Counted from the first letter of the stretch, positions 48,601 through 60,962 are shown. The stretch: DNA of 64,000 bases from Paulownia fortunei (GCA_019321725.1 CM033109.1:21545993-21609992), one strand, 5' to 3'. The notes: generated from the letters alone by a model not told the origin. Numbers and translations: made by a program.

Positions 48601-51600
48601 CATGTATATGTTATCATATTAAATAATACAAAAGGAAATTTCCTTTATGAGGTTGTTCTATACCAATAAGCATGTTGAACTTGAAACCAAATCAAAAAAT
48701 CTGACCCCGTGATACTATTAACTGGAGTATAATTTTTTCACCGGAGGCTTATAAGGGAAGGGAAGAGAAAGAAAGGCTGGCATTTGAATGATGAGAGGGG
48801 AAAGTAAGTTGATGCTCTTTAAGTTTGTGGTGCACATGCCTTTTATAGTTCTAAGGTTTTCCCTTCTTTCATGTTCATTCCCCTGATAACTAATAGCTCC
48901 TTCACTTCTATTGCCTTCAAACTTAACACAACCGAGGGTTACCTCACCGCAAAGTGAAGGTTCCTTGACATCAATTCATTGCCATCATCCAAGTTGTAGA
49001 TATGCTATCTTAAATTATGCCAATAAGCCTGCAGTGCTTCTCTGTCAATGAATTCTGTCATTGATGAAGCTAAGTTTTGTATTGCGTCAATGATCATCTT
49101 GAAGCATCTGGGAATGCATACATAGTTTGATGATCCAAAAGTGCAAGGCTTATCAGTTGTTGAGTAGCTTATTTGGGTTCTTTGACGTATGCTGAACGAT
49201 TGAGTTTTTCATTCACAACTGTCAGCCTTGGGGATTGGTAACATGCTTGGTGTCAAAGTTTGCAGAAATTAATATTTGCTAGAAATTAAATGTTGTCATT
49301 TAATGTTCAGAAATTGGATGGGTTGTGAGTATCTTACCCATATATATATGTACCTGTACCCAAGAGTGTAAAAGATTTAAAAGGTTTTCAGTTCAAATTG
49401 TGTTGCAGCAGTTAGTGCATTTTGGCATAATAAGATTGGCGCTGCCAACAGACTCTGCTCTCAGATCCCTTTTCTACATTTTTAATACTCAAGAAGTTTG
49501 GCTATGAATATTGTGCCTTCGGTGGAACATATTACATAGAAGACTCTGTTTGTGGACCTTTTACTCAACTGGATGAACAAACTTGTCTCCCTCTCAGTCT
49601 TTTGGACTTGTTTAGTTGTACTTAACATGCCTGATTAACCTATGTGTTTTGGACAATTTCACTAATACTGCGGCAGGAAGAATAATTTTCTGTTATTTTT
49701 TATCTATAGATGGTAAAAATGCCGACTTTTTTGCATTTAAATTTTTTAACAAATTGAAAGTTAATTTCAAGTGATGAAACCAGATTTCACATATAAATAT
49801 CTTAACAATCACAAGAAAAATGCAGCTTACTAAATGTCAATAATCCGTGAAACTTAGTAAAGGTTAGTCAAAACTTCTGTGAAACTTAAGTCATTTGGAT
49901 GATGGTGATAGATTGGAGGTTTTCCTATCCCTAACAACTTTTCTGTTGTCTGATGACATAAAAGGGAATTGCTATCTTGGATCATTTACTGATCAAAATT
50001 CTATTTGGATTTAAGTTGATTAGGAGCTACTTTTTCCAGACTGTAATCTTCATGATTCTCTCTTTGCCCCCTTCTTTAAGTAGCATTAGGAGTTGTGCCA
50101 CAAAACACATGTTTATACTGATTTGTTATTCAGTTATTCAGAAAGACTATGTTTTCCTTGTCTCTGCCTTCATGGAAGGATTAACCTGTAAACCACAAGT
50201 TAATTCTTCATGTCATCATATCTGCTAAACAGTTTTGGTTTTAAACGATTGACAGTTCAATGACATTTTGAAATTCTTTTACCTAAAAGGATGTACATGA
50301 TAGACAAAGGCTGAATTTTGCAAGAGCTGATGTGTGCAGAAATTTCACAAGCTACGGCTGTATACAATGTGTTGAAAGATGATCCAAGAAAATGGATATT
50401 CGATTCCAGCATTAGGAGTCCTAAATTTTTTGTTAAAGCTCTGATAGTTGAAGGATAAGTTCTTTGACATTTATCAGTTGTAAAAACATATTTGGACCCA
50501 TATACTCAATCAATTATTGGGTCATTGGTCTCTTATCATATCAAAATTTCTGTCACCTGGTAATCATCAACAACATGATCAGCAAAGTTACTGTCATTTA
50601 CTGAAGCATGAAGATTCAATCCTTCTTTAGCTTTCAGAGCTGTTTATCATTGATCCCCGGCAATGTTTGGTATCTGGTTGAAGTTATCACTGTTTTTTCT
50701 CTCTGATTTTTAGTTCAGTTACCTGATTTATTTCATTTTGTTCTATGCAGAAGTTAAAATTCCTCAGTATGTCGACAATGTCACTCCTCAGTACAAACCT
50801 AAGTTTGATGCTCTGGTGAGAAAATTCATGAATCTTACCTGTATTTACTGCTGCTTTACTTAAAACTTAGGATATCTGTGGCTCTTTCTCTACTTTCTAT
50901 TGCATAATAAATGGAAGAGCTTTATTTTAATATGACAGCTTTTGGCACTTGCAAACTTAAGATGTTAATTTATGTGGTTGAATTATAGCTTCATGAGCAT
51001 TTAAAAAGCTTCATACAAAAAAGTATTTTGTGAAAAGTAGAAAAAAAAGATGAAGAGGCTATTTGTTCGCTTAATTCGGCATCTTAGAGCATTGTGAAAT
51101 GCTTGAAAGCAACCTTTCAGAACTACATTTTGGGAAGTATTTATCTATAAGATTTTCCTGTACATTCCAAATCACCTTAGTTATAACAATCTTGAAAGAT
51201 CATATGTGAACTGTTGCGCGGGGGCATACCACCTGAAGCAAATATAGTGTATTGTGTAAGGTATTCACTTTTAGTAAGAGGCATGATTGCCACAGGACAA
51301 CAAATATTACCTTTCGTACTGAATGTACCAATTTAGGAACTTATTTCCAAACCCTCCTTGTTCTGCTGATGTGTCAAATTAAGTCATTGAGAATCTTATA
51401 CTGGAGTTCTGGATTTACAGTTGGTAGAGCTGAAAGAAGCTGAGCAGAAGTCATTGAAGGAGTCTGAAAGATTAGAAAAAGAAATTGCGGAGGTCCAAGA
51501 GTTGAAGGTGATGAAGACATGATTTTTTGCATCCATGAACCTGTCGTTTCTTCCTCTCTCCCCCTCACCTCCCCCAACAGATATGCTTGTGTGTGGATTT

Positions 51601-51728
51601 CTCATACCTTTTTTTTGGTGAAACAGAAGAAGCTTAGTACCATGACAGCTGATGAATACTTTGCAAAGCATCCTGAACTCAAGAAAAAGTTTGATGACGA
51701 AATTCGAAATGATTACTGGGGCTATTAG
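45637..51728 (+). CDS. ATPQ: Mitochondrial ATP synthase subunit d, five exons
   Basis: Exons are 45637-45807, 48203-48284, 50751-50815, 51421-51507 and 51627-51728, giving exactly 168 aa, the usual plant length. All junctions are GT-AG and in phase. The protein runs MSGAGKKVADVAFKAG, ARREFATLRRAFDEV, QEPEPVDWEYYRKGIG, PQYVDNVTPQYKPKFDAL, LVELKEAEQKSLKESERLEK, KKLSTMTADEYFAKHPELKK and ends DEIRNDYWGY, matching my knowledge of plant subunit d. This is a peripheral-stalk (stator) subunit of F1Fo ATP synthase on the matrix side of the inner mitochondrial membrane. Residues 110-140 form a charged helix suited to the stalk. No cleavable presequence is obvious, as is normal for this subunit. The start lies in AAAACATGAGCG. 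Confidence 0.96.
45808..48202 (+). other. Intron 1 of ATPQ with small internal duplications
   Basis: A 2.4-kb intron containing a GATTTT hexamer array (about 46002-46030), a 71-bp tandem duplication at 47184-47325 (attgctgagtgtca..catcc, then gtgattttaatcattttatt) and an 87-bp-offset repeat of TGATAAAC.AAGA.AAGTGAG and AGATTCTTCTCT at about 47739 and 47826. An inverted pair AAATGTAACTGCTT / AAGCAGTTACATTT flanks the latter. Confidence 0.8.
48285..50750 (+). other. Intron 2 of ATPQ (2.5 kb)
   Basis: Bounded by gatg/gtatgt and ttctatgcag. I see no embedded gene; open frames in it lack domains. Confidence 0.8.
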
Positions 51729-51800
51729 ATTTTACTTGATGTAACAGTTCTTGGAACCATTTTGAGGTGAACGTTTTTTTGAGTTCAACTGCAATTTAGA

Positions 51801-51806
51801 AATAAA
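51801..51806 (+). terminator. Poly(A) signal of ATPQ
   Basis: AATAAA occurs 72 bases after the stop codon and is the best near-upstream element in the 3' flank. Confidence 0.5.
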
Positions 51807-51829
51807 GAGAAGAACGAAGTTGTTGTCAT

Positions 51830-52784
51830 TTCATTACCTGGGTGTTCTAAATATTGTGAACATGAATATTGTCCTTGGGATGCTTATTGCAGTTTCCATT
51901 GACGATTAAAATGCATTAAATATTGAGAGATTAACTTCCATCTCGCAAGCTAGCATGAATTTCTACAAACATTTTCCTGAGTTTCCAAATTATGAAACAT
52001 TTCCCAAATATGTGCATTATGTGCTTATGAAAGTTCCATTTCTATCTTATCCTGTGAAGCCAATTCTGATGTGCAGAGCTTTTTATTGTCAAAGTAATGC
52101 CATCATCATAGTTCATGTCCTTAATGCATGAACAGATTCAGAAATTGTCGAGTATGGCCTTGAAAGGCTCGAGCTCATGTTTGACAGATTTTCTGTTTTG
52201 AGATTCTCTATCAAATTAGCTCCCTAAAACTAAGTGCAATATGAATATATGATATGTTTTCTGTTGTTAGCCACAAGATAGTTTTCCTCTTCCTCTTGTA
52301 TTCGCGCGAGAACCGGATATTCATTGCATGTTTCAGGGTAAGAACCGGTGTCGCCCAGCCGGGAGTTGTTATTCCTTAATCCATCTATTCATAGAACTTC
52401 ACTGCCAGCCTAAGTATATTCGCATAACAGGATGCTGCAGTGCAATGCTTTCTCAACTCAATTAAGGCATACAGAAGTATTGACCTCTCATTTTCATACT
52501 GCAGCCAATCCTCAATCTGTGATTGTGGGTATGTATAGTTGGCTTTTGTAAGGTGGGCGCATGAAATTTCATGCTAATTTGGATAGTATTTAAATGGATT
52601 TCTGACTTGTCGTGGTCGGGCATATAATGACGCCAAAAAAGTGAAATCTAGATATAGTTATGTGTAATTTCATTGCTCACATATAGTAAGTAACATTTCC
52701 GAAGTCTTTTTTTTTTTCTTTTTAGGTCTGCAACGTCCTATGGAAGTACCGAAACTTCTTATATTCAAAAAGACAAAACACTTT
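51830..52784. other. 3' flank of ATPQ
   Basis: No gene is seen. A less AT-rich block at 52290-52480 shows no reading frame or element I recognise. Confidence 0.5.
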
Positions 52785-53252
52785 GGCCTTGTTTGTTTTT
52801 CATTTTAATGGAATTTTTTCTATTTTTTATTATTTTAAATATATAAATTATGTTTGTTTTATTCAATTTCATTAAAAATAATTTATTTTATCTTTTAATT
52901 CTCCCACTCAAAACACTTCTCAACCATATTCCCTCATTTTCAAATTTATTTTTACACAATATTAATCAATCTTTCATTTTCAATCAACTCATTTCTCCTC
53001 ACAACTACACGCTCTCTCATTAATATATTTTTATTACTATTTACATTAATAATATGGGATTCATTAATTTTTTTTAATATATTTTTATTATCAATTACAT
53101 CATTACTGTAGGATCCATCATTTAAAATTTATTTTATTAAAATATCTAAATTACATAAAATATTAATTGTGAGTCCCATCACTACTAAATCATTTAATAT
53201 TATATACACACAATTTAAAAATAATTCCATTGAAAACAATAAACCAAACATG
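52785..53252. mobile_element. Candidate hAT-like MITE
   Basis: The left end CTTGTTTGTTTTTCATTTTA followed by ATGGAATT is imperfectly complementary to the right end, whose reverse complement reads CATGTTTGGTTTATTGTTTT followed by CAATGGAATT. The interior is AT-rich and non-coding. The flanking duplication was not resolved. Confidence 0.35.
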
Positions 53253-55245
53253 ATTACATACTTAACCCTATAAATTTTATATCTAAAAATAATTATTTAA
53301 ACATATTTTTAATCTTATGCAAAAATTAATAAAATTCTATTGAAAATACTAGAAATCAAAATTCTCCTGAAAAAAAAATCAAACATCCCCTTTATCTCCC
53401 TAGAATAATAATTTTAGAGAGCTGTTAATACTAATGTAAATTCACTATTCCTACAAAGACGACAACATGGGGGGGGGGGGGGGGGGGGATGTGTGGCTAA
53501 GTTTGTGTTCTAAATTTATTTATATACTATGTTGGTGGTGGTAGGGTGGGGGTTGACTACTTAGCTTAGACAAATCAAAAGAACTAGTATATCCATGTAG
53601 TTATAAATGAATTGGACAGATGATTGAAATATTTTATGAAGAATTGATGGAATTTGATAAGTGTCATTTTGGTCCATTATAGATGTAAATGATGTGTGAA
53701 TTAACGGTCTCTTCCTTTGAACTCTATGTGTGATGTATGACTGTATCCTGATAGGAGTTATATTGAATATTTATTTTAAGTGTATATAAATTATTGGTAT
53801 AAATTATTGTCACGTCAATATTTATTCGATTGTCGAACTAAAGGAAGATACCTCCAATATTAATTAAGTTAAGTATGGATACCTATATTATCCAAATAAA
53901 AAATAAAAAAAGAATGAGTTGGAGGATGAGATAAGGTATGGTGCTTACAGTCTGTGAATTGCATTATTCATCCTCAAAGTTGGACTGGACCACTTCACAT
54001 CCTCACTCCTCACCAGCTCAACACCATGTGCATGTTTCATGAGAATCACTTGGTACCTCAACAGATTTTCTTTCAAAGTTTTTATCCCTATGTTAATTTC
54101 TACCCACACATGCTACAACAGATAAAATTTCCCAACCCCATCTCATAACTTCATTTTTCTTTTTAATAGTTGAAAAATGAATTCAAAAAAAAAAAAAAAA
54201 CATGCATGGAATTAAGTGGATTTTACATATATATTTTTTTCATTTGCTTGAAATTAGTTTTGACAAATCTATTACTCATACAAAAATTTAATAAAGACAT
54301 CTATCATTATCATCACATACTGTCTAGTGTTCACCATTGTTAGTCAGATGTCTTACAATGTAATAAAAATAAAAAATAAAAAATTGAATTTAGAAGCTTT
54401 CCTATAAAAATAAAAAGACACATAAGGAGTGATCAACATAATAATTGTTTGAGCATGACTACAAGGGGCCTAGTTTAGTTTCCCTATTTTATATAAAGGA
54501 ATAAAGAATAAAATGAAAGGAGCATCTACTAAGACAGTAACTTATCTTAAAGCTAAATTGCTAGTTTGACATTTTGAAGTGAATGAGGTGAGAGTCTCAT
54601 TTTTCAACATCATATCTTACCCAATCACAATTGTCCAAACATGCCACTACATTCTAAACAAATTCAATATTATGTTTATTGATTTAGATTATGAAATACT
54701 ATTTTCTATAATTAAAATGATAAAGATCATAAAATCAATTTTTAATTTGAGATAATTAATGTACTCTAGTTAATTATCTACAATTACTTTTAAAGATATA
54801 ATAATACAAAATATGTAGGATAGTGTTTGGTTTTGGTTTAATTTCATTTTTAGTGTTAGGAAAAGTGAAACCAAAAACTTTGGCTATGTTAGGATGTGCT
54901 TCGGTTGTTTTAGAAGATGGATTTGAGAATGAAAATAATGTTTGGATATGTTTTATGGAGATAATTTTTATCGTCGATATCATATTTTGGATGTTTTTGT
55001 GTGATTAATAGTATCATATTAATTTTTTTTTGTTATATATTATATTTTTTTAATATTAAAAAAAAGAATGATATGCATTTACGATAATATGAAAATTGAA
55101 TTATATAATAATATTGATGTATAATGAATTCCATTTTATTTTTTAGGAATGGAAAAACAAAAAAAAAAAAACCTTGTTCTATGGAAGAAAATTCTTTCTA
55201 TGACTCACAAAAAAACTTGGTCTTAATATTTTTTTCCCTTATTAT
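53253..55245. other. AT-rich intergenic region
   Basis: Contains a 20-base poly(G) run (53469-53488). I see no gene; the frames at 53954-54148 and 54823-55008 have no recognisable domain. Confidence 0.5.
53469..53488 (+). repeat. Poly(G) run, 20 bases
   Basis: The longest of the four G/C homopolymers in the window. Confidence 0.95.
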
Positions 55246-56010
55246 GGTTTAGTATCACTTTACTCCCTTATACGATTAATTGTCCCACTTTATCCTCTTA
55301 TATTTTTATTCTATCTCATTTTACCCATTGTACTATAAAATAATTAACCAAATTATTTTTATCAATTATTTATAGTAAAATTATTATAAAATTTTTTAAA
55401 ATTAATAGACTTGTATTTATATTCTAATATTTTTTAACTTAATTAATAACATTTAACATTAAATTTATTTTAAATTTTATTATTCTTAAAGTTTAATGGC
55501 AATTTTTTTATAAATATAGTTCCTATTAAATTTTTATATTGTATGATTTTTTTATTAACTAATATATTTTACTTATAAATTTTATACTTATCATAAATAT
55601 AATAAATATATATAACATATTTCTAAAAAGTATTTTGTTAAATACATAAAATATTAATAATAAATTTTTCATTTTTAGTGAAATTATTAAAAATTCATAA
55701 AAATAATATTAAAATAAAAAAAATTATTTTTAGGTATAATTTAATACTATTAAATAAAATATAAATAATTGAATTATTATAATTTAATAGATACTATATT
55801 CTATTTAAAAAATCATAATTATTTTAATAGATACCGTAAAGGTAATTTGATTATTTTTTTATAGTACAAAAAAGGTAAAATGAGACAATGAAAGTATAAT
55901 GAGGTAAAGTGAGATAAAATAAGAGTACAAGATAATAAAATGAGATAATTGAGAGTATAATAGGATAAAGTGATACTCAACCAAAATAGAGGGATAAAGT
56001 GATATTTACC
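55246..56010. mobile_element. MITE with long terminal inverted repeats
   Basis: The left arm begins GGTTTAGTATCACTTTACTC and runs through CATTTTACC.ATTGTACTATAAAATAATTAACCAAATTA (about 55246-55370, split here by a variable base). The right arm (about 55848-56010) is its imperfect reverse complement, ending in the reverse of GGTAAATATCACTTTATCCC. Arms are over 110 bases, total about 765 bp, AT-rich and non-coding in the middle. The right arm appears to carry an additional internal repeat of the atcactttatc unit. Confidence 0.65.
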
Positions 56011-56314
56011 TTATTTTAATTATTACATAATTTTATATATTATATAATTTTTATATGGACAAATATATACATCATTCAATTATTATATTAATCTAAAAAT
56101 AATATATAATTATATAAAATAATAATATAACATTATTAATTAAACAAATTTTACAAAATATGATACCTCCAATAAAAACTATCATAATCATAAATAATAC
56201 ATATATTTTCTCAAAAAAAATAAAACCAAATGCAGGCTTTAATATATTTTCTGATTGATCCAAGAAAAATAATATTAAAAAAAGAACCGGAAATAGCATG
56301 GTTAACAGCTATAG

Positions 56315-56560
56315 GTGCCCGTGCACGACGAACCCCGACGGGCCCCACCACGACGCAACCACCGCTGTCAGTACATCGCCCACCGCGACGCCACTCCTGC
56401 TGACGTGTCGGAATCCAGGCCCTTCATTATCTCCCACCACACAGTCTTCCCCCCACCTACCGCCCCTACATTCCTGAAAATTCCACTCCGGCCCCCACCT
56501 CTTAAAGCAAACCCGTATCCATTAATGGCGAACAGAAACAACCCATGAATGTATACTTAC
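56315..56560 (+). promoter_or_regulatory. GC-rich, CpG-rich block upstream of the hydrolase gene
   Basis: About 240 bases of sharply higher G+C with many CG dinucleotides. It contains an ABRE-like TGACGTGTC (56401-56409) and a TCP-type GGCCCCAC (56341-56348). The open frame through it (56315-56548) is Pro/Arg-rich and not recognisable as protein. It is probably the upstream promoter region. Confidence 0.4.
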
Positions 56561-56718
56561 AGCCAACCATCATGATATACTAATAATACTTACCAATACA
56601 ATAATTGTGATTAATATATAATAATCAGAAAAGGGTAATTTGTTATCTAAGGTTTGCCTGTCCATTTCATGCAAATATACAGTAGAATAGATGCAAAACG
56701 ATACGTATATTCGCATGT

Positions 56719-56729
56719 GTATATATAAG
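56719..56729 (+). promoter_or_regulatory. TATA box of the hydrolase gene
   Basis: GTATATATAAG lies about 70-80 bases before the ATG at 56799, giving a short leader of about 45 bases. Confidence 0.5.
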
Positions 56730-56798
56730 TATTTGGACAAAGCTTGAGACTGACGCCATTGTAGAATTTGGATTCAACCCACATGTTAAATTTTGTTC

Positions 56799-59700
56799 AT
56801 GTCTGAGGTCAACGAGTCGACGGCCTGGGGGCGGGAGTTTACAAGTCTCCTTGACGAGGACGTGGGGAAGACTAACCAGTACAGTTACGGTTCCGCAGCC
56901 GCTGGGGATTGGAGGTTTCAAGTGGCGGAGTTTACGAAGGGGGCGGCGGAGATGAGTGTGGAGCTTGGGAAGGGAGTGAGAGACGTAGTGAAGCAGAGTA
57001 TATTGAGGGAGGATTCGGTAATTATAAGAAAGTTTAAGGGCCCATGCGTAAAGATTTGTGGGAAACTGAGGTTTCTGAATGAGCATCTGCCCGAGGATCG
57101 TGATCCGGTTCATGCTTGGAGTGTCATCGCCTGTGTCTGGGTTTTCGCTCTTGCAGGTAATTTTTATAAAATTGAATTTTTGCATTTTACTTATGTTCCA
57201 TTATTTGTAATTTCAAAGGATTCAATTTCATGCAACAAATGCAACTTTGAGAAATGCAAGGGAATATAGGTGTGAGCTATGTATGGGTATTACCAACAGC
57301 GCAGTTCTTGGAAAGAATGATAATCATGACAGAATTGTCTCATTCAAGTTGTTGAAGTTACAGAAAGAATGCTGGAAAAGTTGTGTTGTATATGAATTCG
57401 GATGAAAAATCATTTTTCAACTGTTACCTTAAAAGCAACCAATGTAATGTGAGTTTGTTTATTTTAGCAGTATCGAATTTCTTAATTGAAAATGGAATGG
57501 GCAAAATGTTTTTGTCAATTTGCCATATTCTTCAAGATTTAGGCTTTTTGTTCGGCTTTTGCAAGGTGCTAAGGATGCATGAATCACTTCGAAGAAATAT
57601 ATGATCTGAACTATCTTAGTAGTGTTGTTCTTGTTTGAAGCTTTCAATGCTTTGCCCAAAATTCCAAATAAGGATCATACATCTAGCTAGTTGATCCAGG
57701 TTTGGTTTGAAATTCAAGTCAATGAATTAAATTAAGTTTAAGTCAATTAAATTGTCACTTCTTGCTGAATTTCAAGAGCGTATCTATCTGCAAGTTTAAA
57801 CCTTTGACTTTTTTGCGAAATATTCAACTTTCTTGCTCTTGATGATTTATTGTCAATGTTTTTAAAATGCATATAAGTTGGCTCGTGAAAACTAAAAGCA
57901 TCGAGGGGTACAGTTGATCACTGACATGTCTGGCTATACTTATGGAGACTGTTCCAATAGTCAGTTAAGACATTTGCTTTCATTGAGTTTCAGCAGATCA
58001 GAATAGATGATTAATTCTTGAGCATAATCAAGGTCTTTTTCCTGCAACATGTTTTCTACTTAATTAGTAATAGACTTGATCAAAAACTATAGCCGAGTTT
58101 GCCAAATAAAATGCCTAATGTAGTAGTTGGACATGGAAAATTTGGGTCTCTGACATGAGTAATTATTTCTTTTTGTCCCGACTAATATTTACTGACAGTG
58201 AAAAATCTGCAGCTTTAATTGTTAATGCTAGTCAAACTACAATTCCTTTGGTTAAAAAGATGAAGATACATCCTGCAAGTGCTAGTCTTATATTGCTTCC
58301 AGATGGAAGACATTTAGCTTATCAAGAGCAAGGTGTTTCAGCCGATCTAGCTAGATATTCAATGATTGTTCCCCATTCTTTTCTTTCATCCCGACTTGCA
58401 GGTATTTTGATATTAAGCACTTCATCTTATTAAAATGATTAAGAATTGATGCATGAAAAGCTAGTTAAGCTAAAGTTTCAGTGCAATCTTTTTCTTTGTG
58501 GCTATTATATTTCTGAAACTAGGGATTCCTGGCCTCAAGGGTTCCTTACTGCAAGAGTTTGGTGTTCGGCTGGTGACATATGATCTACCTGGATTTGGGG
58601 AAAGTGATCCTCATCCTGGGAGGAACGTCGAGTCATCAGCTATGGATATGTTACACTTGTCGTATGCTGTGAATGTTACTGGCAAGTTCTGGGTAGTGGG
58701 ATATTCTGATGGAAGCATGCATGCTTGGGCTGCCCTTCGGTATATTCCTGATAAGCTTGAAGGCAAGTCAGTCTACTAATGCAGTTCAATTTGTTGGATG
58801 CCATGCTTGATTATTATTGACATGTTCTTGCAAAAATGTCTATTCTGTCATTTGTGCAACTTGAAAACAAAATGTTTGCATATGGGGAGAAGAAAATGTA
58901 GTATAAACTGCTGTGTTTCCTTCACTTTGAAACCAGTCATTGATAAAATAGAATTTGCTTTTCTATATATGAAACCTTAAAATACCATTTTAGCCATTAA
59001 ATCTTTTCTGAGATCCATAAGTGAATGAAACTCTTGGAGAAGTAAATAGACATGCTAGCTTAGTGAAGGATTTTGATATCAGAATTCTGTGGTAGAACTC
59101 CTTAACTACTTTAATAGATAAAGCCCAATTAAGTTAGACTCATAGTATTATTTGTATGCCAGTCTACCCAGGATGTTTTTTAATTATTTTTGTTTAATTA
59201 ATCTGATTCTCAAGATAATTTAATATGTGTAAGCTTGGCCGCGCATGAATATATACCCATGGCATAACTTCTGTTAAGTTGTACGTGAGCAGTTCTGATG
59301 GCTTAAAAAAGTTACTGTGGTAATTTAAAGTTATTAGTTGCAAAAACAAAATGACTATTTCCTTTTTCTTCTGGCATTCAATCCTAATTCATTCTTTATT
59401 GAATTTTCAGGGGCTATCATGGTTGCTCCTATGGTTAATCCATATGAACCGAGGCTGACCAAGGAAGAGAGACGGGCAATCTGGAGAAAATGGACAGCAA
59501 GGAAAAAATTGATGTACCTTTTGGCTCGGAAATTTCCTAAATTACTTCCATACTTCTATCGTAGAAGTTTCCTTTCTGGAAACCATGGTCAGATAGACAA
59601 GTGGCTTTCCTCCTCACTTGGAAAGAGGGTGAGTCTCTTAAAATTAAATCTCTAGTATTGCAGTGCCAACTGTGGTGTTCAAATGCCTTCTTGCATGTGG

Positions 59701-60962
59701 TAATTGTAGTCTGCAAACTATGGAAACAGAAGCATAGATACATTGGAGAAATTCAATCTATATATAGACTTGACTTAGGTTCATCTGTGCCAATAATTGG
59801 GCTATAGAAAACATATTGAAGAGTTTCAACATTTTCACTCTGTATTTTTTGTTAAATGTGAAGATTTCTTATTGAAGATGATCAATTTTCCAGGATAGAG
59901 CTCTGATAGAGGACCTTAATTTTTGAAGAGTTCTGGCAGAGAGATGTTGAAGAATCTGTTCGACAGGCAAATGTAAAACCATTTGTTGAGGAAGCTGCCT
60001 TACAGGTTTCAGATTGGGGTTTCAGCATTGCAGACCTCAAAGTACACAACAAACAAAAGGGTAGAGGTATTCTTGTTTGGCTTAAGTCAGTGTACAGTCT
60101 GCCAGAAGAAAGAGTGAGTGGATTTCTTGGCCCAATACACATATGGCAGGTCAGTGAACTGTCTACCTGATCCTAATCCTGTTTCATTTGTTTTACCATC
60201 AAAATGCAACAGTTTTATGTCATAAACATGATTTTCAGTTTCAAAGATTCTGGTGTGGGACGCATATTGAGATGCCGACTTCACTGAATAATTGTTTCCA
60301 GCATTAGATGCCATAGCTAAATTTCATATATTTTTTCCAGTTGAGTTTCGGAAAATTAGCTGGACTCAAGGGAGTAAGTGAGGATGCTTAAACTGAACTC
60401 TCTGTCTCTGTCTCCCTCTCTGTCTCAGACGCGCGCGCGCACACACACACACATGTGCGCGCGCACACGATTCTTATCCTGCCTCGTCTTACCTATGACC
60501 AAGACAGTGAACTATGATATAAAAATGCAACAACAGGTTTCTCAAACATGAAGAATGTTGGTGACAAAAAAAAATCCATCTGACCACACTTTTAAAATAC
60601 TTTTAATGTTTCCATTATCAGTTGAAATTCGATGGCCATTTATTATGTTAATTCCTGTCAAAAGCACCATTCATTAATTCTGACATCTTTTTTCCTTCTG
60701 CTTCTCCATTTATCATGTCAAATAGGGAGCTGAAGATAGGGTCGTCCCTCCAGCAATGAGTGACTTTGTGCGCCGAGTTTTACCTGATGTCATCCTGCAT
60801 AAGCTCCCATATGAAGGCCATTTCACCTATTTCTACTTCTGTGATGAATGTCATCGACAGATGTTTACTATAGTCTATGGAAATCCACAGGGTCCTCTTG
60901 CTCCGAAAGTGGAACCAATTCCCACTGAAGATGATGAACAGAACACAAGTAATTTTCAGTGA
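56799..60962 (+). CDS. Membrane-anchored alpha/beta hydrolase, six exons, with a frameshift in exon 5
   Basis: Exons are 56799-57156, 58213-58401, 58523-58762, 59411-59628, 59894-60149 and 60726-60962; apart from one extra base the model is 498 codons plus stop. A single transmembrane segment lies at about 104-123 (HAWSVIACVWVFALAALIV). The alpha/beta hydrolase core follows: LLPDGRHLAYQEQG, YDLPGFGESDPHPG, nucleophile elbow GYSDG (Ser244), probable acid Asp424 (GAEDRVVPP) and His452 (EGHFTYFYF). Substrate is unknown. Intron 3 uses a GC donor (gaag then gcaagt). In exon 5 a five-T run at 59920-59924 puts TGA in frame after IEDLNF; one base fewer restores a 255-base exon reading FEEFWQRDVEESV. 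The ATG at 56799 is the first in frame; the frame upstream opens with TTG. Family assignment is confident; the frameshift may be an assembly error or real. Confidence 0.88.
60429..60469 (+). repeat. 41-base strictly alternating purine-pyrimidine tract in hydrolase intron 5
   Basis: (GC)n, (AC)n, ATGTGCGC and (GC)n/(AC)n alternate without a break for 41 bases, preceded by a 30-base CT-rich tract. GCGCGCACA and TGTGCGCGC are also mutually complementary, so both Z-DNA and hairpin forms are possible. Confidence 0.9.

Noticed and set aside
56315..56548. 77-codon Arg/Pro-rich frame upstream of the hydrolase
   Set aside because: Looks like a chance frame through a CpG-rich promoter block; no domain, no splice link to the hydrolase exons.
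58195..58212. Acceptor ctgacag at 58199 as the start of hydrolase exon 2
   Set aside because: Joined to exon 1 it gives an immediate stop (V-K-N-L-Q-L-stop). The acceptor tctgcag at 58212 keeps the frame and gives the continuous sequence FALAALIVNASQ.
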